In this document: positions 1 through 9,272 of the stretch, one piece after another
How the letters are laid out: each line of letters starts with the position of its first letter
How positions within the stretch are numbered: position 1 is the stretch's first letter
DNA from: Bog-473 sp963751335
GTDB lineage: Bacteria; Actinomycetota; Acidimicrobiia; Acidimicrobiales; RAAP-2
DNA length: 64,000 nucleotides
Direction of reading: 5' to 3'
Assembly (NCBI GenBank): GCA_963751335.1
Contig: CAVVUB010000004.1
Span: 551,631 to 615,630 of the forward strand
Position numbers and translations under genes: made by a program
Notes under the pieces: model-generated
What the model was told of the DNA's origin: nothing
Databases searched by the model: none
Seen by the model: only the letters and a program-made list of their open reading frames with translations

Positions 1-1080
1 TGTCGATTCCTTGAGGGCCATACCGTGTCCCGGGGCATCGCGGTGCGGCAGAAGGCGCCCGCCGTGGGGATCGAGTGCACCGTCGAACAACATCGTTTCG
101 ATGCGGTGATGATCATGGAAGTACTCGATATGGCGCAGGTTGGGCACGCTGAGGCCCACATGCGCGTGCAAATTCGGGGCGCAGTGCGCCGATATCTCCA
201 AGCCCTGCGCACCAGCGACTGCGGCTGCCCGGAGCCAACTGGTGTACCCGCCGCAGCGAGTCACGTCGATCTGCAGGCAATCCACCGCCTCGGCTGCGAC
301 CATGCGGGCGAAGTAGGCCTCGTCGTAGCCATACTCCCCAGCAGCGACATCGACGGCGAGGGCGTCTCGGACGACTCGTAGGCCCGTGAGATCATCCGAC
401 GACACAGGCTCTTCGAACCAGGAGATGTCGGCCGTGTCGGCTAACTCACGGCCCATCCGGACCGCCTGTTTGCGGCTGTAGCCGCCGTTGGCGTCGACGA
501 ACAGTGCGACGTTGTCACCGATGACCGCCCGGGCGAACGCGGTTCTGGCCAGGTCGCGCTCCGGTCGAGTCCCCCATGCTTCGCCGATCTTGATCTTCAC
601 CAGGGGGATCTCCCAGTCGCCCACCCATTGCTCGAGCTGGGCCCGTGCCGTCTCCTCGTCGTACGTGATGAAGCCGCCACTCCCATAAATGGCAACCCCG
701 TCGGCGCACCGCCCGAACAGGTCGGCCAGAGGGACGCCCAGGTGACGGGCCTTGCAATCCCAGAGGGCAATGTCGACGGCCGAGACTGCGCAACTGACTA
801 CACCAGGCCGACCAATGTTCCGACAGGCTCGGACCATGCGCTCGTGGGAGGCCGCCGTGTCGAGGAGATCGGTGCCGACGACGGCCTCGGAAAGGAGATC
901 TTCAATGACGGTCTGGGAGGCTCGGGAGGCGTACGTCCATCCAAGGCCCGTCGTCCCACCGGCGCGGACTTCGGCGGTCACCATGGTGGTGGCCTGCCAC
1001 TCAAGCGTGCCATCAGACTCGGGTTGGTCAGTCGGCACCGTGTATGTACCGGTCGCGACCTTCTCCACCGGGACAGGCAC
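1..1080 (-). CDS. Enolase-superfamily dehydratase (mandelate racemase/muconate lactonizing-like), C-terminus off the left edge
   Basis: The minus strand is open from a GTG at 1080 to the window edge, giving about 360 residues. An N-terminal capping domain is followed by a TIM barrel with the superfamily marks: VKIKIG (catalytic K-x-K), LFVDANGG (metal Asp), WFEEPV (metal Glu), AAGEYGY (third metal ligand) and a late EISAHCAP segment with the barrel His. Family members abstract a proton alpha to a carboxylate, usually dehydrating sugar acids or racemizing substrates; the exact substrate cannot be read. No strong RBS is visible; a GTG at 1068 is an alternative start, and an in-frame stop lies about 30 bases upstream of 1080. 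It is divergent from the PoxB-like operon. Family is clear, substrate unknown. Confidence 0.85.
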   Translation of the reverse strand, partial: MPVPVEKVATGTYTVPTDQPESDGTLEWQATTMVTAEVRAGGTTGLGWTYASRASQTVIEDLLSEAVVGTDLLDTAASHERMVRACRNIGRPGVVSCAVSAVDIALWDCKARHLGVPLADLFGRCADGVAIYGSGGFITYDEETARAQLEQWVGDWEIPLVKIKIGEAWGTRPERDLARTAFARAVIGDNVALFVDANGGYSRKQAVRMGRELADTADISWFEEPVSSDDLTGLRVVRDALAVDVAAGEYGYDEAYFARMVAAEAVDCLQIDVTRCGGYTSWLRAAAVAGAQGLEISAHCAPNLHAHVGLSVPNLRHIEYFHDHHRIETMLFDGALDPHGGRLLPHRDAPGHGMALKEST

Positions 1081-1391
1081 GTCAAACCCTGCCGACGGCC
1101 GCGGCGGTATTTATCAACAGGGCATTCACGAAGGGTGGAGGCAGTTTTCGGCACAACGGCCGCTGCGCCTCCAGCTCGATTTGCCCTGATCGCGCGCTGG
1201 CCGGTCTCGATAGGTCCCCATCTCTCAACGTCAGGCCTCCGTCGAGCCGATCTCGTGCTGACATACCTCTCATGCCCGCCCACGACACGGCGAAACAGCC
1301 GATGCGCTCAGTTGGAGTGATTGGAGCGCTCTGGCCCGGGTACCGATTCGAAGAGCGACTGACCCAGGCTGCGGAAGGGGAGCGGGCACGA
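1081..1391. other. Divergent intergenic region
   Basis: About 310 bases between the enolase-superfamily gene (leftward) and the thiamine-diphosphate enzyme (rightward). The rightward frame is open here without good coding character. It probably holds both promoters, but I see no operator or riboswitch I can support. Confidence 0.4.
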
Positions 1392-3152
1392 ATGTCGAAG
1401 ATCGCATCGGAGGTGCTTATCGAGCGACTGGCCGATTGGGGCGTCGTCACGATCTTCGGGCTGCCGGGCGATGGCATCAACGGGATCATGGAGGGTCTGC
1501 GGCGTCAGGACAGAATCCGCTTTGTCCTCGTCCATCACGAAGAGGCTGCCGCCTTTATGGCCACCGGGTACGCCAAGTCGACCGGACGCCTTGGTGTCTG
1601 TCTCGCCACGTCAGGACCAGGGGCGATCCATTTGCTGAACGGGCTCTACGACGCCAAACTCGACCACGCGCCTGTCCTCGCCATCACCGGGATGCAGGAG
1701 ACCCAGATGTTGGGGACGGGCTATCAGCAGGAGGTCGCGCTCGAAAAGCTGTTCATCGACGTCGCCGAATACAACGAGATGATCCGGGTGCCGGCGCAGT
1801 TGCCGACGCTCGTCGACATCGCGATCCGCCATGCCCTTACCCGTCGGGGTGTCGCCCACCTGACCATTCCGACCGACATTCAGATCGCCGACGCCGGAGC
1901 CAACCCGTGGAGCGCCCCGGCACCGGCGGTCAACCAACCAACGGCACCGATCTATCTGCCTGTCTCGGGCCTGCCTCGTCAAGAGGATGTCTTGGCTGCG
2001 GCAGAGGTGCTCAACGCGGGTTCCAAAGTGGTCATGCTGGTCGGGGCGGGAGCGCTGGGGGCGAGAAACGAGGTACTCCAGACCGCTGAGCGTTTGGGCA
2101 GCCCCGTCGTCAAGACCCTGCCCGGCAAGGCAGTCATCCCCGACGACCATCCGCTCTGTATAGGCGGCATCGGACTGTTGGGGACCGCGCCGGCCATCGA
2201 CGCAATGGAGGGCTGCGACACACTGTTCATGGTGGGTACGAACTTCCCTTATACCAAGTACCTGCCCGAACCAGGGCAATGCAAGGTGGTGCAGATCGAA
2301 GCCGACCCCATCCGGGCCGGCAACCGTATCGCGACCGAGGTGCCCATGATCGCCGACGCAGCATCCGGCCTCTCGGCTCTGTTGCCGCATCTCGCTGAGT
2401 CTTCCGAACATTCCTTTCTTGGTCATCTCCAAGAGAAGATGGGCAGCTGGCGCGACCGGATGCATGCTCTCGAGTCGATCGAAGAAGACCCGATTCAGCC
2501 GCAGTACCTGATGCATGTCATTGACCGACTGGCCGACGGCAATGCCATCCTCACATCGGACTCGGGAACGATCGCGACGTGGGCAGCCCGTCACTTCACT
2601 ATCCGCGATGAGCGTGCCTTCTATCTGTCAGGGAATCTGGCCACTATGGCCCCCGGACTGCCCTACACGATCGCCAATCAGATCGCCCATCCAGGCCGCC
2701 AGTGCATCGCGTTTGTCGGCGACGGTGGGTTCGCGATGCTCATGGCAGAGTTTGGGACAGCCTGTCGCTACGACCTTCCGATCAAGGTGGTTGTCAACAA
2801 CAACGCGTCGCTGGGCCAAATCATGTGGGAGCAGCTCGTGCTGGGCTACCCGGAGTACGGCATTCGATTCGGCCGACCGCCCGACTTTGCTCCCTGGGCC
2901 GAGGCCTGTGGCGGAAAGGGCATCCGGGTGGAGAAAGCGGGTGACGTGGAGGGGGCCATCAAGGAGGCGCTGTCGTTCCCAGGTCCGGCGTTGGTCGATG
3001 TGCTGGTCAATCCGGACGAGCCGCCGATGCCTGGCAAGGTGGAATACGAGCAGGCCAAGGGCTTCGTCAAGGCGTTCTTGGCTGGACAACCTCGGAAAGC
3101 CACAATCGCCAGCACGCTGTTCCGGGACAAGGTCACCGAGATGCGCGCATGA
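1392..3152 (+). CDS. Thiamine-diphosphate enzyme, pyruvate oxidase/acetolactate synthase-like (PoxB-type)
   Basis: This is a 586-residue three-domain ThDP enzyme. The N-terminal Pyr domain has the cofactor-activating Glu in HHEEAAAFMATGYAK and the GLPGDGINGI opening typical of PoxB. The central Rossmann-like domain contains VVMLVGAGALGA. The C-terminal PP domain carries the ThDP/Mg motif from GDGGF to the NNN about 25 residues later. I chose the ATG at 1392 because the GRADWGV-type N-terminus begins there and a purine-rich GGAAGGGGAG stretch sits 9-18 bases upstream; the longer frame to 1044 has no family character. It overlaps the next gene by four bases (ATGA). Family members decarboxylate pyruvate or other 2-oxo acids using ThDP and often FAD. 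With GMC and GADH3-like neighbours it may serve an alcohol or sugar oxidation unit, but its substrate is not readable. Confidence 0.85.
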   Translation: MSKIASEVLIERLADWGVVTIFGLPGDGINGIMEGLRRQDRIRFVLVHHEEAAAFMATGYAKSTGRLGVCLATSGPGAIHLLNGLYDAKLDHAPVLAITGMQETQMLGTGYQQEVALEKLFIDVAEYNEMIRVPAQLPTLVDIAIRHALTRRGVAHLTIPTDIQIADAGANPWSAPAPAVNQPTAPIYLPVSGLPRQEDVLAAAEVLNAGSKVVMLVGAGALGARNEVLQTAERLGSPVVKTLPGKAVIPDDHPLCIGGIGLLGTAPAIDAMEGCDTLFMVGTNFPYTKYLPEPGQCKVVQIEADPIRAGNRIATEVPMIADAASGLSALLPHLAESSEHSFLGHLQEKMGSWRDRMHALESIEEDPIQPQYLMHVIDRLADGNAILTSDSGTIATWAARHFTIRDERAFYLSGNLATMAPGLPYTIANQIAHPGRQCIAFVGDGGFAMLMAEFGTACRYDLPIKVVVNNNASLGQIMWEQLVLGYPEYGIRFGRPPDFAPWAEACGGKGIRVEKAGDVEGAIKEALSFPGPALVDVLVNPDEPPMPGKVEYEQAKGFVKAFLAGQPRKATIASTLFRDKVTEMRA

Positions 3153-3643
3153 CGTTTGGCTCAAAGGGTCGGTCCTCGACGAGTCGGCGGCTGAGCACCG
3201 GAGACGGGCTTATCGGTATCGATCGTCTCCTCCAGAACGTCCGTCACGGTCGCTTCGAGCAGAGCCTGGCTGGCCTTACCGGCGTGGGCGCCCTTATCAC
3301 CGGTGTGGAGATCTGGCTCGAGCACGACCGTGCCAGCTTCGCCAACCGGATGATGTGGGTTCCGGTGGCCCTTACCCCGGCCATGGCCGCGGCCGGAATC
3401 GCCGGAATCTTCTCCAAGCGGGCGGCGAAGACATTTCTGCCGTTGATCTCGAGCGTCGTGCTCTTCAACAGTATGCAGGGTGAGTATCTACACCTGCGGG
3501 GCATCGCACAGCGTCCTGGCGGGTTCGGGCGCAACTTTGCGCTCTACAACGCCGAAATGGGTCCACCTACCTTTGCGCCGCTCCTCTTCGGATTGGTCGG
3601 GGGCATGGGGCTCGTTGCCTCCATCCTCCGCCGCGAAAAGTAA
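3149..3643 (+). CDS. Small integral membrane protein of unknown function
   Basis: The 164-residue protein starts with an ATG overlapping the stop of the PoxB-like gene (ATGA), implying translational coupling. After a charged N-terminus it has about four hydrophobic segments (around residues 38-55, 72-88, 95-110 and 140-158). No enzymatic motif is visible. It sits between the ThDP enzyme and the GADH3/GMC pair, so it may anchor or connect these oxidoreductases to the membrane; that role is inferred from position only. Confidence 0.7.
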   Translation: MTFGSKGRSSTSRRLSTGDGLIGIDRLLQNVRHGRFEQSLAGLTGVGALITGVEIWLEHDRASFANRMMWVPVALTPAMAAAGIAGIFSKRAAKTFLPLISSVVLFNSMQGEYLHLRGIAQRPGGFGRNFALYNAEMGPPTFAPLLFGLVGGMGLVASILRREK

Positions 3644-3646
3644 CGA

Positions 3647-4369
3647 ATGGGGCTCACTCCGGGCTCGGCCGAGCAGCGGTTTTCCGGCTACGACGTGATG
3701 CGGCAGCAGCCAGCGTGGGACGGGGTTACCAGGTCGGTGGTGACCGCACGCCTCGGCCCACTTGACCCGCCCAGGTTCTTCACTGCAGAGGAAGAGCCGA
3801 CCGCCCGAGCTCTGCTGGACCGGCTCTTGGCCCAAGACGAAGATCCCCGTGTGCCCGTGTTTGAGGTCATTGACGGGCGTCTCGCCGACCGGAATGGCGA
3901 CGGATTCCGTTACCAGGACATGCCCGAAGACCCGGAGGCATGGCGTCAGTCCATCGCCGCACTGAATGGGACGGCACAGAGCAAGTTCGGACGGTCCTTC
4001 TCGAATTTGGCACCAAGAGAGCAACGCGACATCGTCGAAGGGGTGCGGCTGTGCGAAGGAAGATGGCATGGGCTGCCGGCGGCGCGACTTTTCTCAATGT
4101 GGATGCGGTACGCCTGCAGTGCCTTCTACGCTCATCCATGGGCCTGGAATGAGATCGGCTTCGGCGGTCCGGCGTATCCGCGTGGCTACAAGTACCTTGC
4201 TCTGGGCGCCCGAGAGCCCTGGGAGGTCGAGGAGTGCGACGCCGAGGATCCGGTCCCGTGGGCGACGCGGGTCGAGGCCGCCAAGAAGAGGCACGCTGAC
4301 GGACTGTCCTCGACAGATGCGTCTCGCCAAGAGTCGGACAGGGACGAACGAATGAGCTCTCCCCGATGA
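3647..4369 (+). CDS. Gluconate 2-dehydrogenase subunit 3-like protein
   Basis: The 240-residue protein begins three bases after the membrane protein gene. It has the GADH3 character: RFFTAEEEPTARALLDRLLA, which favours a helical small subunit, then an acidic Asp-rich segment and a C-terminal FYAHPWAWNEIGFGGPAYPRGY block often seen in actinobacterial members. In the family this small subunit accompanies a GMC flavoprotein, and here the GMC gene follows with a four-base overlap, matching that partnership. I see no Tat signal at its N-terminus, so the complex may be cytoplasmic or use another export route. Function is assigned by family and neighbour. Confidence 0.75.
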   Translation: MGLTPGSAEQRFSGYDVMRQQPAWDGVTRSVVTARLGPLDPPRFFTAEEEPTARALLDRLLAQDEDPRVPVFEVIDGRLADRNGDGFRYQDMPEDPEAWRQSIAALNGTAQSKFGRSFSNLAPREQRDIVEGVRLCEGRWHGLPAARLFSMWMRYACSAFYAHPWAWNEIGFGGPAYPRGYKYLALGAREPWEVEECDAEDPVPWATRVEAAKKRHADGLSSTDASRQESDRDERMSSPR

Positions 4370-5997
4370 ACGGCGTCCGTAGACGCAACGAGTCGGCCTG
4401 GCTGCTGCCGAATGATGGGTCGCGCACGAATCATCAGTTACGCCGCGATATGCGTCGCTACGGACATGACGACGAGGTCGACATTGTGATCGTGGGGTGC
4501 GGAGCCGGAGGCTCCGTGCTGGCGCAGCGACTGGCCCGGCAGGGGTGGGAGGCGGTGGTCCTCGACGCAGGGCCGTTCTGGGATCCTGACAAGGACTGGG
4601 TCAGTGACGAGGCCGGATCGCACCAGCTGTATTGGAACGAGCCTCGCGTAATCTCGGGATCGCATCCTGTCGAGCTCGGCAGCAACAACTCGGGGCGGGG
4701 GGTCGGAGGCTCCATGGTGCATTTCGCCGGCTATGCACCGCGCTTCCATCCTTCTGATTTCCGCACGCTCACAAATGATGGTGTGGGCGCTGACTGGCCC
4801 ATCGAGTACGCCGATCTCAAGGCGTATTATGAGCTCCTGGAGGCTGAGCTGCCCGTGGCCGGCCAGTACTGGCCCTGGGGTGACCCGCACCGATACCCGC
4901 ATTCGCCGCATCCGATGGGCGCCAACGGGCAAGCCTTTCAACGGGCCGCGCTGGCCGCTGGCATCAAGGTGCGTGTCGGGCCGGTCGCCATTGCGAACGG
5001 GCGCTTCGGCAATCGTTCACACTGCATCTACCGAGGCTTCTGCCTGCAAGGGTGCAAGGTCAATGCCAAGGCATCGCCCTTGATCACACACGTTCCGGAC
5101 GTGTTGGCTCATGGCGCCGAGATCCGTTCGGACTGCATGGTCAGCCGCGTCGAGATCGACGATCACCGCCGGGCGACCGGGATCGTCTACTTCCATGAAG
5201 GACGCGAGTATCGCCAACGAGCTCGGCTGGTGGCGGTGGCGGGGTACTCCATCGAGACCCCGCGCCTGCTGCTCAATTCAACCTGCCCGCAGTTCCCTGA
5301 CGGCGTGTGTAACGACTTTGACCAGGTCGGTCGCTACGTCATGGTGCAAGGTGCTCCTCAAACGACCGGGCGCTACGACGAAGAGATCAGGTCCTACAAA
5401 GCCCCACCGCCCGAGTGCTCCTCCGAGGCTTTTTATGAGACCGATCCGACGAAGAGCTACAAACGGGGCTTCTCGTTGCAGTGCATCTCGCCGCTGCCGA
5501 TCGTCTTCGCCGAGCATGTGTGCGCACAGGGGCACTGGGGCGAAACATTGCGCGAATACATGCGGGACTCGGTCCACTGGGCCACGTTCGGCGCGCTCTG
5601 TGAATTCCTCCCATTACCCGAGAATCGCATCACCTTGGCGGACGAGACTGATGGGCATGGCCTGCCCGTGGCGAACTTCTCCTATTCGCTGTGTGACAAC
5701 GACAAAGCTCTAGTCGACGCGGCCACGAAGGTCATGGAGGATATGCATCACGCCGCCGGCGCCGCCGAAGCCATCACGATCAAGCGCGAAGCGCACCTAA
5801 TCGGAGGTTGCCGCATGTCGGTGGGAGAACAAGACGGCGTGGTCGACGCAAATCTACGTTCCTTCGCTGTGCCGAATCTCTTCATCGTCGATGGCAGCGT
5901 GTGTCCGACACAGGGGAGCGCCAATCCCGCGCTGACCATCATGGCTCTCGCCGCCCGTGCCGCCGACTACCTCAAGTCAGCGGCATCCGTAGCGTGA
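4366..5997 (+). CDS. GMC-family FAD-dependent oxidoreductase
   Basis: The 543-residue protein starts at an ATG overlapping the previous stop (ATGA). The FAD-binding Rossmann motif is VIVGCGAGGSVLAQRLA near residue 40, followed by LDAGPFW. A GRGVGGSMVHFAG segment matches GMC signature 1, and the C-terminal GGCRMS...FIVDGSVCPTQGSANP region with NP and downstream Ala-rich helix is the family's active-site/FAD domain. Relatives oxidize primary alcohols, sugars or sterols. The upstream GADH3-like protein suggests a two-subunit dehydrogenase that passes electrons onward rather than to oxygen; that is inference. It is the last gene of the four-gene operon. Confidence 0.88.
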   Translation: MNGVRRRNESAWLLPNDGSRTNHQLRRDMRRYGHDDEVDIVIVGCGAGGSVLAQRLARQGWEAVVLDAGPFWDPDKDWVSDEAGSHQLYWNEPRVISGSHPVELGSNNSGRGVGGSMVHFAGYAPRFHPSDFRTLTNDGVGADWPIEYADLKAYYELLEAELPVAGQYWPWGDPHRYPHSPHPMGANGQAFQRAALAAGIKVRVGPVAIANGRFGNRSHCIYRGFCLQGCKVNAKASPLITHVPDVLAHGAEIRSDCMVSRVEIDDHRRATGIVYFHEGREYRQRARLVAVAGYSIETPRLLLNSTCPQFPDGVCNDFDQVGRYVMVQGAPQTTGRYDEEIRSYKAPPPECSSEAFYETDPTKSYKRGFSLQCISPLPIVFAEHVCAQGHWGETLREYMRDSVHWATFGALCEFLPLPENRITLADETDGHGLPVANFSYSLCDNDKALVDAATKVMEDMHHAAGAAEAITIKREAHLIGGCRMSVGEQDGVVDANLRSFAVPNLFIVDGSVCPTQGSANPALTIMALAARAADYLKSAASVA

Positions 5998-6821
5998 AGG
6001 CCGGAGAGGATATCGATTACCGCTCAATGGTCGGGTGGTGGGACTCGAGGTGGCGAGCCCCCGCATCCTCTGCTTCCGACCGGGTGTCGAAATGCCCCAG
6101 CAGATCGTGGGTCGCCTCAGTGCAGCGCGCCGTCCACAACATGGTGGTCGGATCGTCCGCGGCAGGGATCTCACCGATAACGATCTCGGCTTCCGCCGAG
6201 GAGACCTCAATCGCCTCCCCGGTCTCACCTGCCGAGAAGGTCTCGTTTTGCTCCGGAGTCATTCTGCGTCCGCCGATCTGCCTGTCGGGCCTTGGATTCG
6301 ATACCCTGAGCGCTTAGACCCAAACGGACGAACAGGCATGCTGTCATCGGGCGTTTCATGGCGCACCACCCGGGTAACAATCGATCGTAGGGCCGACCTG
6401 TCGGCTGGGCCAAGAGTGTTTCCGGCTCGCTGACCGTCTGGCCCAGAGCGCCCAACCTGTGAAGGAGGATGGCGCCAGACTCGGCGCTGTTGCGGGCGTC
6501 GAGTCGCGCCCAGATGCAGTATTCGGGTATTGCCCGAGGGCGTGCGCCGTCCCAAAGTCCAGCCGCTGGGCCGGATCGGCGTCGGCGTCGATTCATTCAC
6601 TGCTCTCAGGCTCAATCGCCGCCGACTTGACGTATGGCCCTTGAGACGGCTGCAGCCGGCGACGCCGAATTCTGGGACCGACGGGGTGCCTCGTCTCCGC
6701 CGAGTGACGCGCCCCTGACCTGCGTCGCAGAGCTGCACGCGGCTGATCTGATTAGTCATACAGGCGATGGGGTACCACGACGGCAACAGGTCAGCTGAAC
6801 ACTACAGATCGGAGCCTTGCA
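5998..6821. other. Mostly non-coding region after the GMC operon
   Basis: About 820 bases without a convincing large gene. A single 81-codon minus-strand frame (6017-6262) is listed separately. The rest has no clear codon bias, no tRNA, and no strong hairpin-plus-T terminator that I can support. Confidence 0.4.
6017..6262 (-). CDS. Small acidic hypothetical protein
   Basis: The 81-residue frame is rich in Glu, Ala and Asp, contains a central TTMLWTARCTEATHDLLGHF stretch and no membrane segment. It runs toward the convergent GMC gene end. A weak GGCGGA lies just upstream of the ATG. Amino-acid composition looks protein-like, but I recognise no family and it has no operon partner, so this is a tentative call. 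Confidence 0.35.
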   Translation of the reverse strand: MTPEQNETFSAGETGEAIEVSSAEAEIVIGEIPAADDPTTMLWTARCTEATHDLLGHFDTRSEAEDAGARHLESHHPTIER

Positions 6822-7166
6822 ATGGCTATTACTTCGTACCGCGACCTTGAGTTCTCTGGGCCGGCGACGGGCTTCACCGCGGCCCTCCAGAACGGCCGTG
6901 TGGTGCTGACCGGCGAGCTCGACATCGCTAGCGTCGAGAGCCTCCGAATAGTGCTTGACCAAGCGCTGTTGGAGTCCGAAGAACAGATTCGCATCGACGC
7001 CGCTCAACTTTCCTTCATCGACTCGGTCGCCATCTCCGAGCTATTGCGATATCAGGTCGCCGCCGCCGTCCAACACCGTCAGCTCCGAATTCAGCGCGCC
7101 TCGCGGTCCGTTACCGAGGTACTCAACCTTCTCGATCTCTGTCCTGTTCTTATGCCTCCTGAATAG
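6822..7166 (+). CDS. STAS-domain protein (anti-sigma-factor antagonist-like)
   Basis: The 114-residue protein is a single STAS domain: VVLTGELDIASVESL in the first strand-helix unit, then IRIDAAQLSFIDSVAISELL, where the Ser in FIDSVAI occupies the position phosphorylated in SpoIIAA/RsbV relatives. GGAG sits about 8 bases before the ATG. Such proteins bind anti-sigma kinases and release stress sigma factors in response to dephosphorylation. No partner kinase or sigma gene lies nearby, so its pathway is unknown. The following stress-type genes (PRC-barrel, CsbD) fit a general stress context. Confidence 0.8.
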   Translation: MAITSYRDLEFSGPATGFTAALQNGRVVLTGELDIASVESLRIVLDQALLESEEQIRIDAAQLSFIDSVAISELLRYQVAAAVQHRQLRIQRASRSVTEVLNLLDLCPVLMPPE

Positions 7167-7522
7167 GGGTCACCACGCGTCCCTCGGAGAAGCACTTGGG
7201 TGTGAGACCCAGAGCGGGGCAGTGATCGCAGCCGCCTCGATTACCCCGTGGGAGACGCTTGCCGGGAGGATATCGGCGCGGGCCACCTGGTCTCGGCGAT
7301 GTGAGCGCTCAGGGCCTGTGCTTTATGCTTTCCGAGTTCGGTGCGACCTCGACAGACGCGCGGTCCGCCCACCAGGCCGTCGAATCCGGCTCAGGCGTCA
7401 CCATGGTGGGTGTGACGCATTCTGGCCACAGTACAGTTTGTGTCTCGGCCTCGGCCTCGAAGATCGCCTGTAGGTCTCGATGTCCCTCACTGTTGCAAAA
7501 AGCGGACCCGAAAGTCGGAGCC
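7167..7522. other. Intergenic region with no supported feature
   Basis: About 350 bases between the STAS gene and the end of the leftward membrane protein gene. Short frames exist on both strands but lack family resemblance and conserved start signals. Confidence 0.4.
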
Positions 7523-7987
7523 TCAGTCCCGAGGCGCACTCTGGGCACCTTGGTCGAGTGCAGTTGAGCCACCTAAGCCGGGAGAAACCCGGTTTTCTCT
7601 GTTACCGATTTCTCCTGAATCGACCGCTCCCGCCCCGCCCACATTTGCGTTGGAAGTGTGGGAGCTCTCTGCGGCGACTGGGGCCAACCTGTCGTTCTCA
7701 ACGTCAAAGTCCGCTCCACGCTGCTCACTCTCCACAACGTCCCGAGGTTGCCGCCGGCGAGCTACGGCCGTTGATCGACTACGAACGATCCCTGCAATTA
7801 ACAAGACGAGCCCAAATAGAATCACTGCACCTGTGATGGCTCCGAGAAGAAAGATCTGTTCGGCATGATGAAATCCAAGAGTGTTACCGAATACCTGAAG
7901 GTCGCGCACCGGGAAGCGATTTTTCACCGCGACATCAATCCCGAAAGCTGCTCCCACAACTATCAATAGAAGTCCGACGATGATCAT
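7523..7987 (-). CDS. Small membrane protein, two transmembrane segments with a hydrophilic tail
   Basis: The 154-residue protein opens with a hydrophobic MIIVGLLLIVVGAAFGIDVA segment. A second membrane helix, ILFGLVLLIAGIV, lies near residues 55-68. The C-terminal half is charged and probably disordered. A GGGAGGACTCC stretch directly upstream of the ATG is a good RBS. The gene lies 47 bases downstream of the PRC-barrel gene on the same strand, so the two may be co-transcribed. I recognise no family beyond short actinobacterial membrane proteins. Confidence 0.65.
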   Translation of the reverse strand: MIIVGLLLIVVGAAFGIDVAVKNRFPVRDLQVFGNTLGFHHAEQIFLLGAITGAVILFGLVLLIAGIVRSRSTAVARRRQPRDVVESEQRGADFDVENDRLAPVAAESSHTSNANVGGAGAVDSGEIGNRENRVSPGLGGSTALDQGAQSAPRD

Positions 7988-8034
7988 GGAGTCCTCCCAT
8001 TCATTGTGTTCACGAGGTGATCTCTGCAGGTTGA

Positions 8035-8577
8035 CTACTGGCCGTTTGATGGCTCTCGGGTTTCGTCGGCCGGGGAGTCGTCCACCAGAACTCGCGATAC
8101 GGGGTGCACTTCTTCTGTCACCACGTATTTCCTCAACCGGGCCTGCCCGCTTCTCGGGAGTTCTGAGTTCAGCCCGTCCTCATCTGTTGCACGCTCAGTG
8201 TTTCTATTCGCATCTTGGGTCTCTCCTCGGCCGTTTACATCGGCGTCGCTTGCCAAGCGCTGCTCCCTGGCGTAATACCGGTAGAGCTTCACTTCCTCTT
8301 CTGGCGTGAGGTGCCCATCGTCGTCGTCATCTACCTGCGGCGCGCCTTTTACCTGCTCCCGGTCCCATGGAATGAGAAGATCGTCGCCCTCCTCACTTAC
8401 CCCTTCAATTGGGATAAAGGACGAACGCCTACCAAAGAGGCCCGTATCAACGGTGGCCCATTCAGGAGAATTGGTCTCGTCATCGACAAAGACATGCGAA
8501 ACGGTCCCGACCTTGTGGCCAGACGGGTCCACGACGGCCCGGCCAATCCAGCCCCTCACTTCGTCCACTTGCACCAT
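8035..8577 (-). CDS. PRC-barrel domain protein
   Basis: The 180-residue protein has an N-terminal PRC-barrel (residues about 5-75) recognised by WIGRAVVDPSGHKVGTVSHV and EWATVDTGLFGRRSSFIP. A linker with a run of Asp residues follows, then LTPEEEVKLYRYYARE, typical of actinobacterial stress-associated PRC-barrel proteins. I chose the ATG at 8577, where the domain starts and AGGGGA lies 7 bases upstream, over a longer open frame reaching 8886. PRC-barrels bind RNA or protein partners; this subtype has no defined activity. The C-terminal tail ends in charged low-complexity sequence. Confidence 0.8.
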   Translation of the reverse strand: MVQVDEVRGWIGRAVVDPSGHKVGTVSHVFVDDETNSPEWATVDTGLFGRRSSFIPIEGVSEEGDDLLIPWDREQVKGAPQVDDDDDGHLTPEEEVKLYRYYAREQRLASDADVNGRGETQDANRNTERATDEDGLNSELPRSGQARLRKYVVTEEVHPVSRVLVDDSPADETREPSNGQ

Positions 8578-8846
8578 TGCATTCCCCTGACTCGTCGCCG
8601 ATTCGCTCCAAGTGATTCTGCCCACCAAGACATTGTCCAAACACACAAGCCCAGTCACGCTCTCTGCACTTATGCCGGACCTTTTGGTACCCAAAAGGCC
8701 TTTGCGCGGTGACATTCTCGCGTAGCGAGGATCCACCGTTTCGCCGCCGTTCATGCGGGTATGGATCACGCACAACGACATGCTGAACGTCAGATAAGTG
8801 AGCACGTGTCGCAGATCAGATCCAAACCTCTCAACTACGAAAGGCC

Positions 8847-9022
8847 GTGACGTCAACGGTAGATAAAGCCAAGAACAAATGTTCAAGACCCAAAGGGCAC
8901 TGCTGAAGAGATCGCCGGAAGGCGACGAAGGACCGGTGGCGGGAAGCGAAGGGCAAGAAGGACAAAGCGTCAGGCAACCTAAAGCAAGCGGGGAAAAGGT
9001 GAAGGACGCTGTCAGGAAGTAG
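8847..9022 (+). pseudogene. Decayed CsbD-family stress protein gene
   Basis: Translating all three frames recovers a CsbD protein in pieces: VDKAKNK in frame one, then KGTAEEIAG, then KDRWREAKGKKDKASGNLKQAG, then EKVKDAVRK before the stop. Joining them needs one insertion (near 8881) and two deletions (near 8920 and 8995). The order matches the intact copy at 16753-16926. CsbD proteins are small, charged, general-stress proteins of unknown biochemical role. Three indels in 176 bases look like real decay rather than one isolated error. Confidence 0.7.
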
Positions 9023-9272
9023 CCCAGCAGTCCTCGTGGTCATAGCCACGAAAACTGTTCATCCGCATCAAAACCTGAAATTTATGAAGTGTGTCGATGC
9101 CAGGCCCGCAAACGGTGTGAGGTAACGAATGGTGGCCCTACTCGGGATGTGATCTTGGTCCAAGCTTCGGTTGGTACCCGCTGGACTGGCGTGTTGTGGC
9201 TGCCAACCCAGGTTTCAGGACTGCCCAGTTCGGCTCATTGCTGCCGCGGGCTGCCAGTGAGGAGATCGCACG

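Noticed and set aside
7578..7596. CCGGG-AGAAA-CCCGG hairpin followed by TTTT, resembling a rho-independent terminator for the STAS gene
   Set aside because: It lies inside the coding region of the leftward membrane protein gene (7523-7987) and 400 bases beyond the STAS stop, with a stem of only 5 bp.
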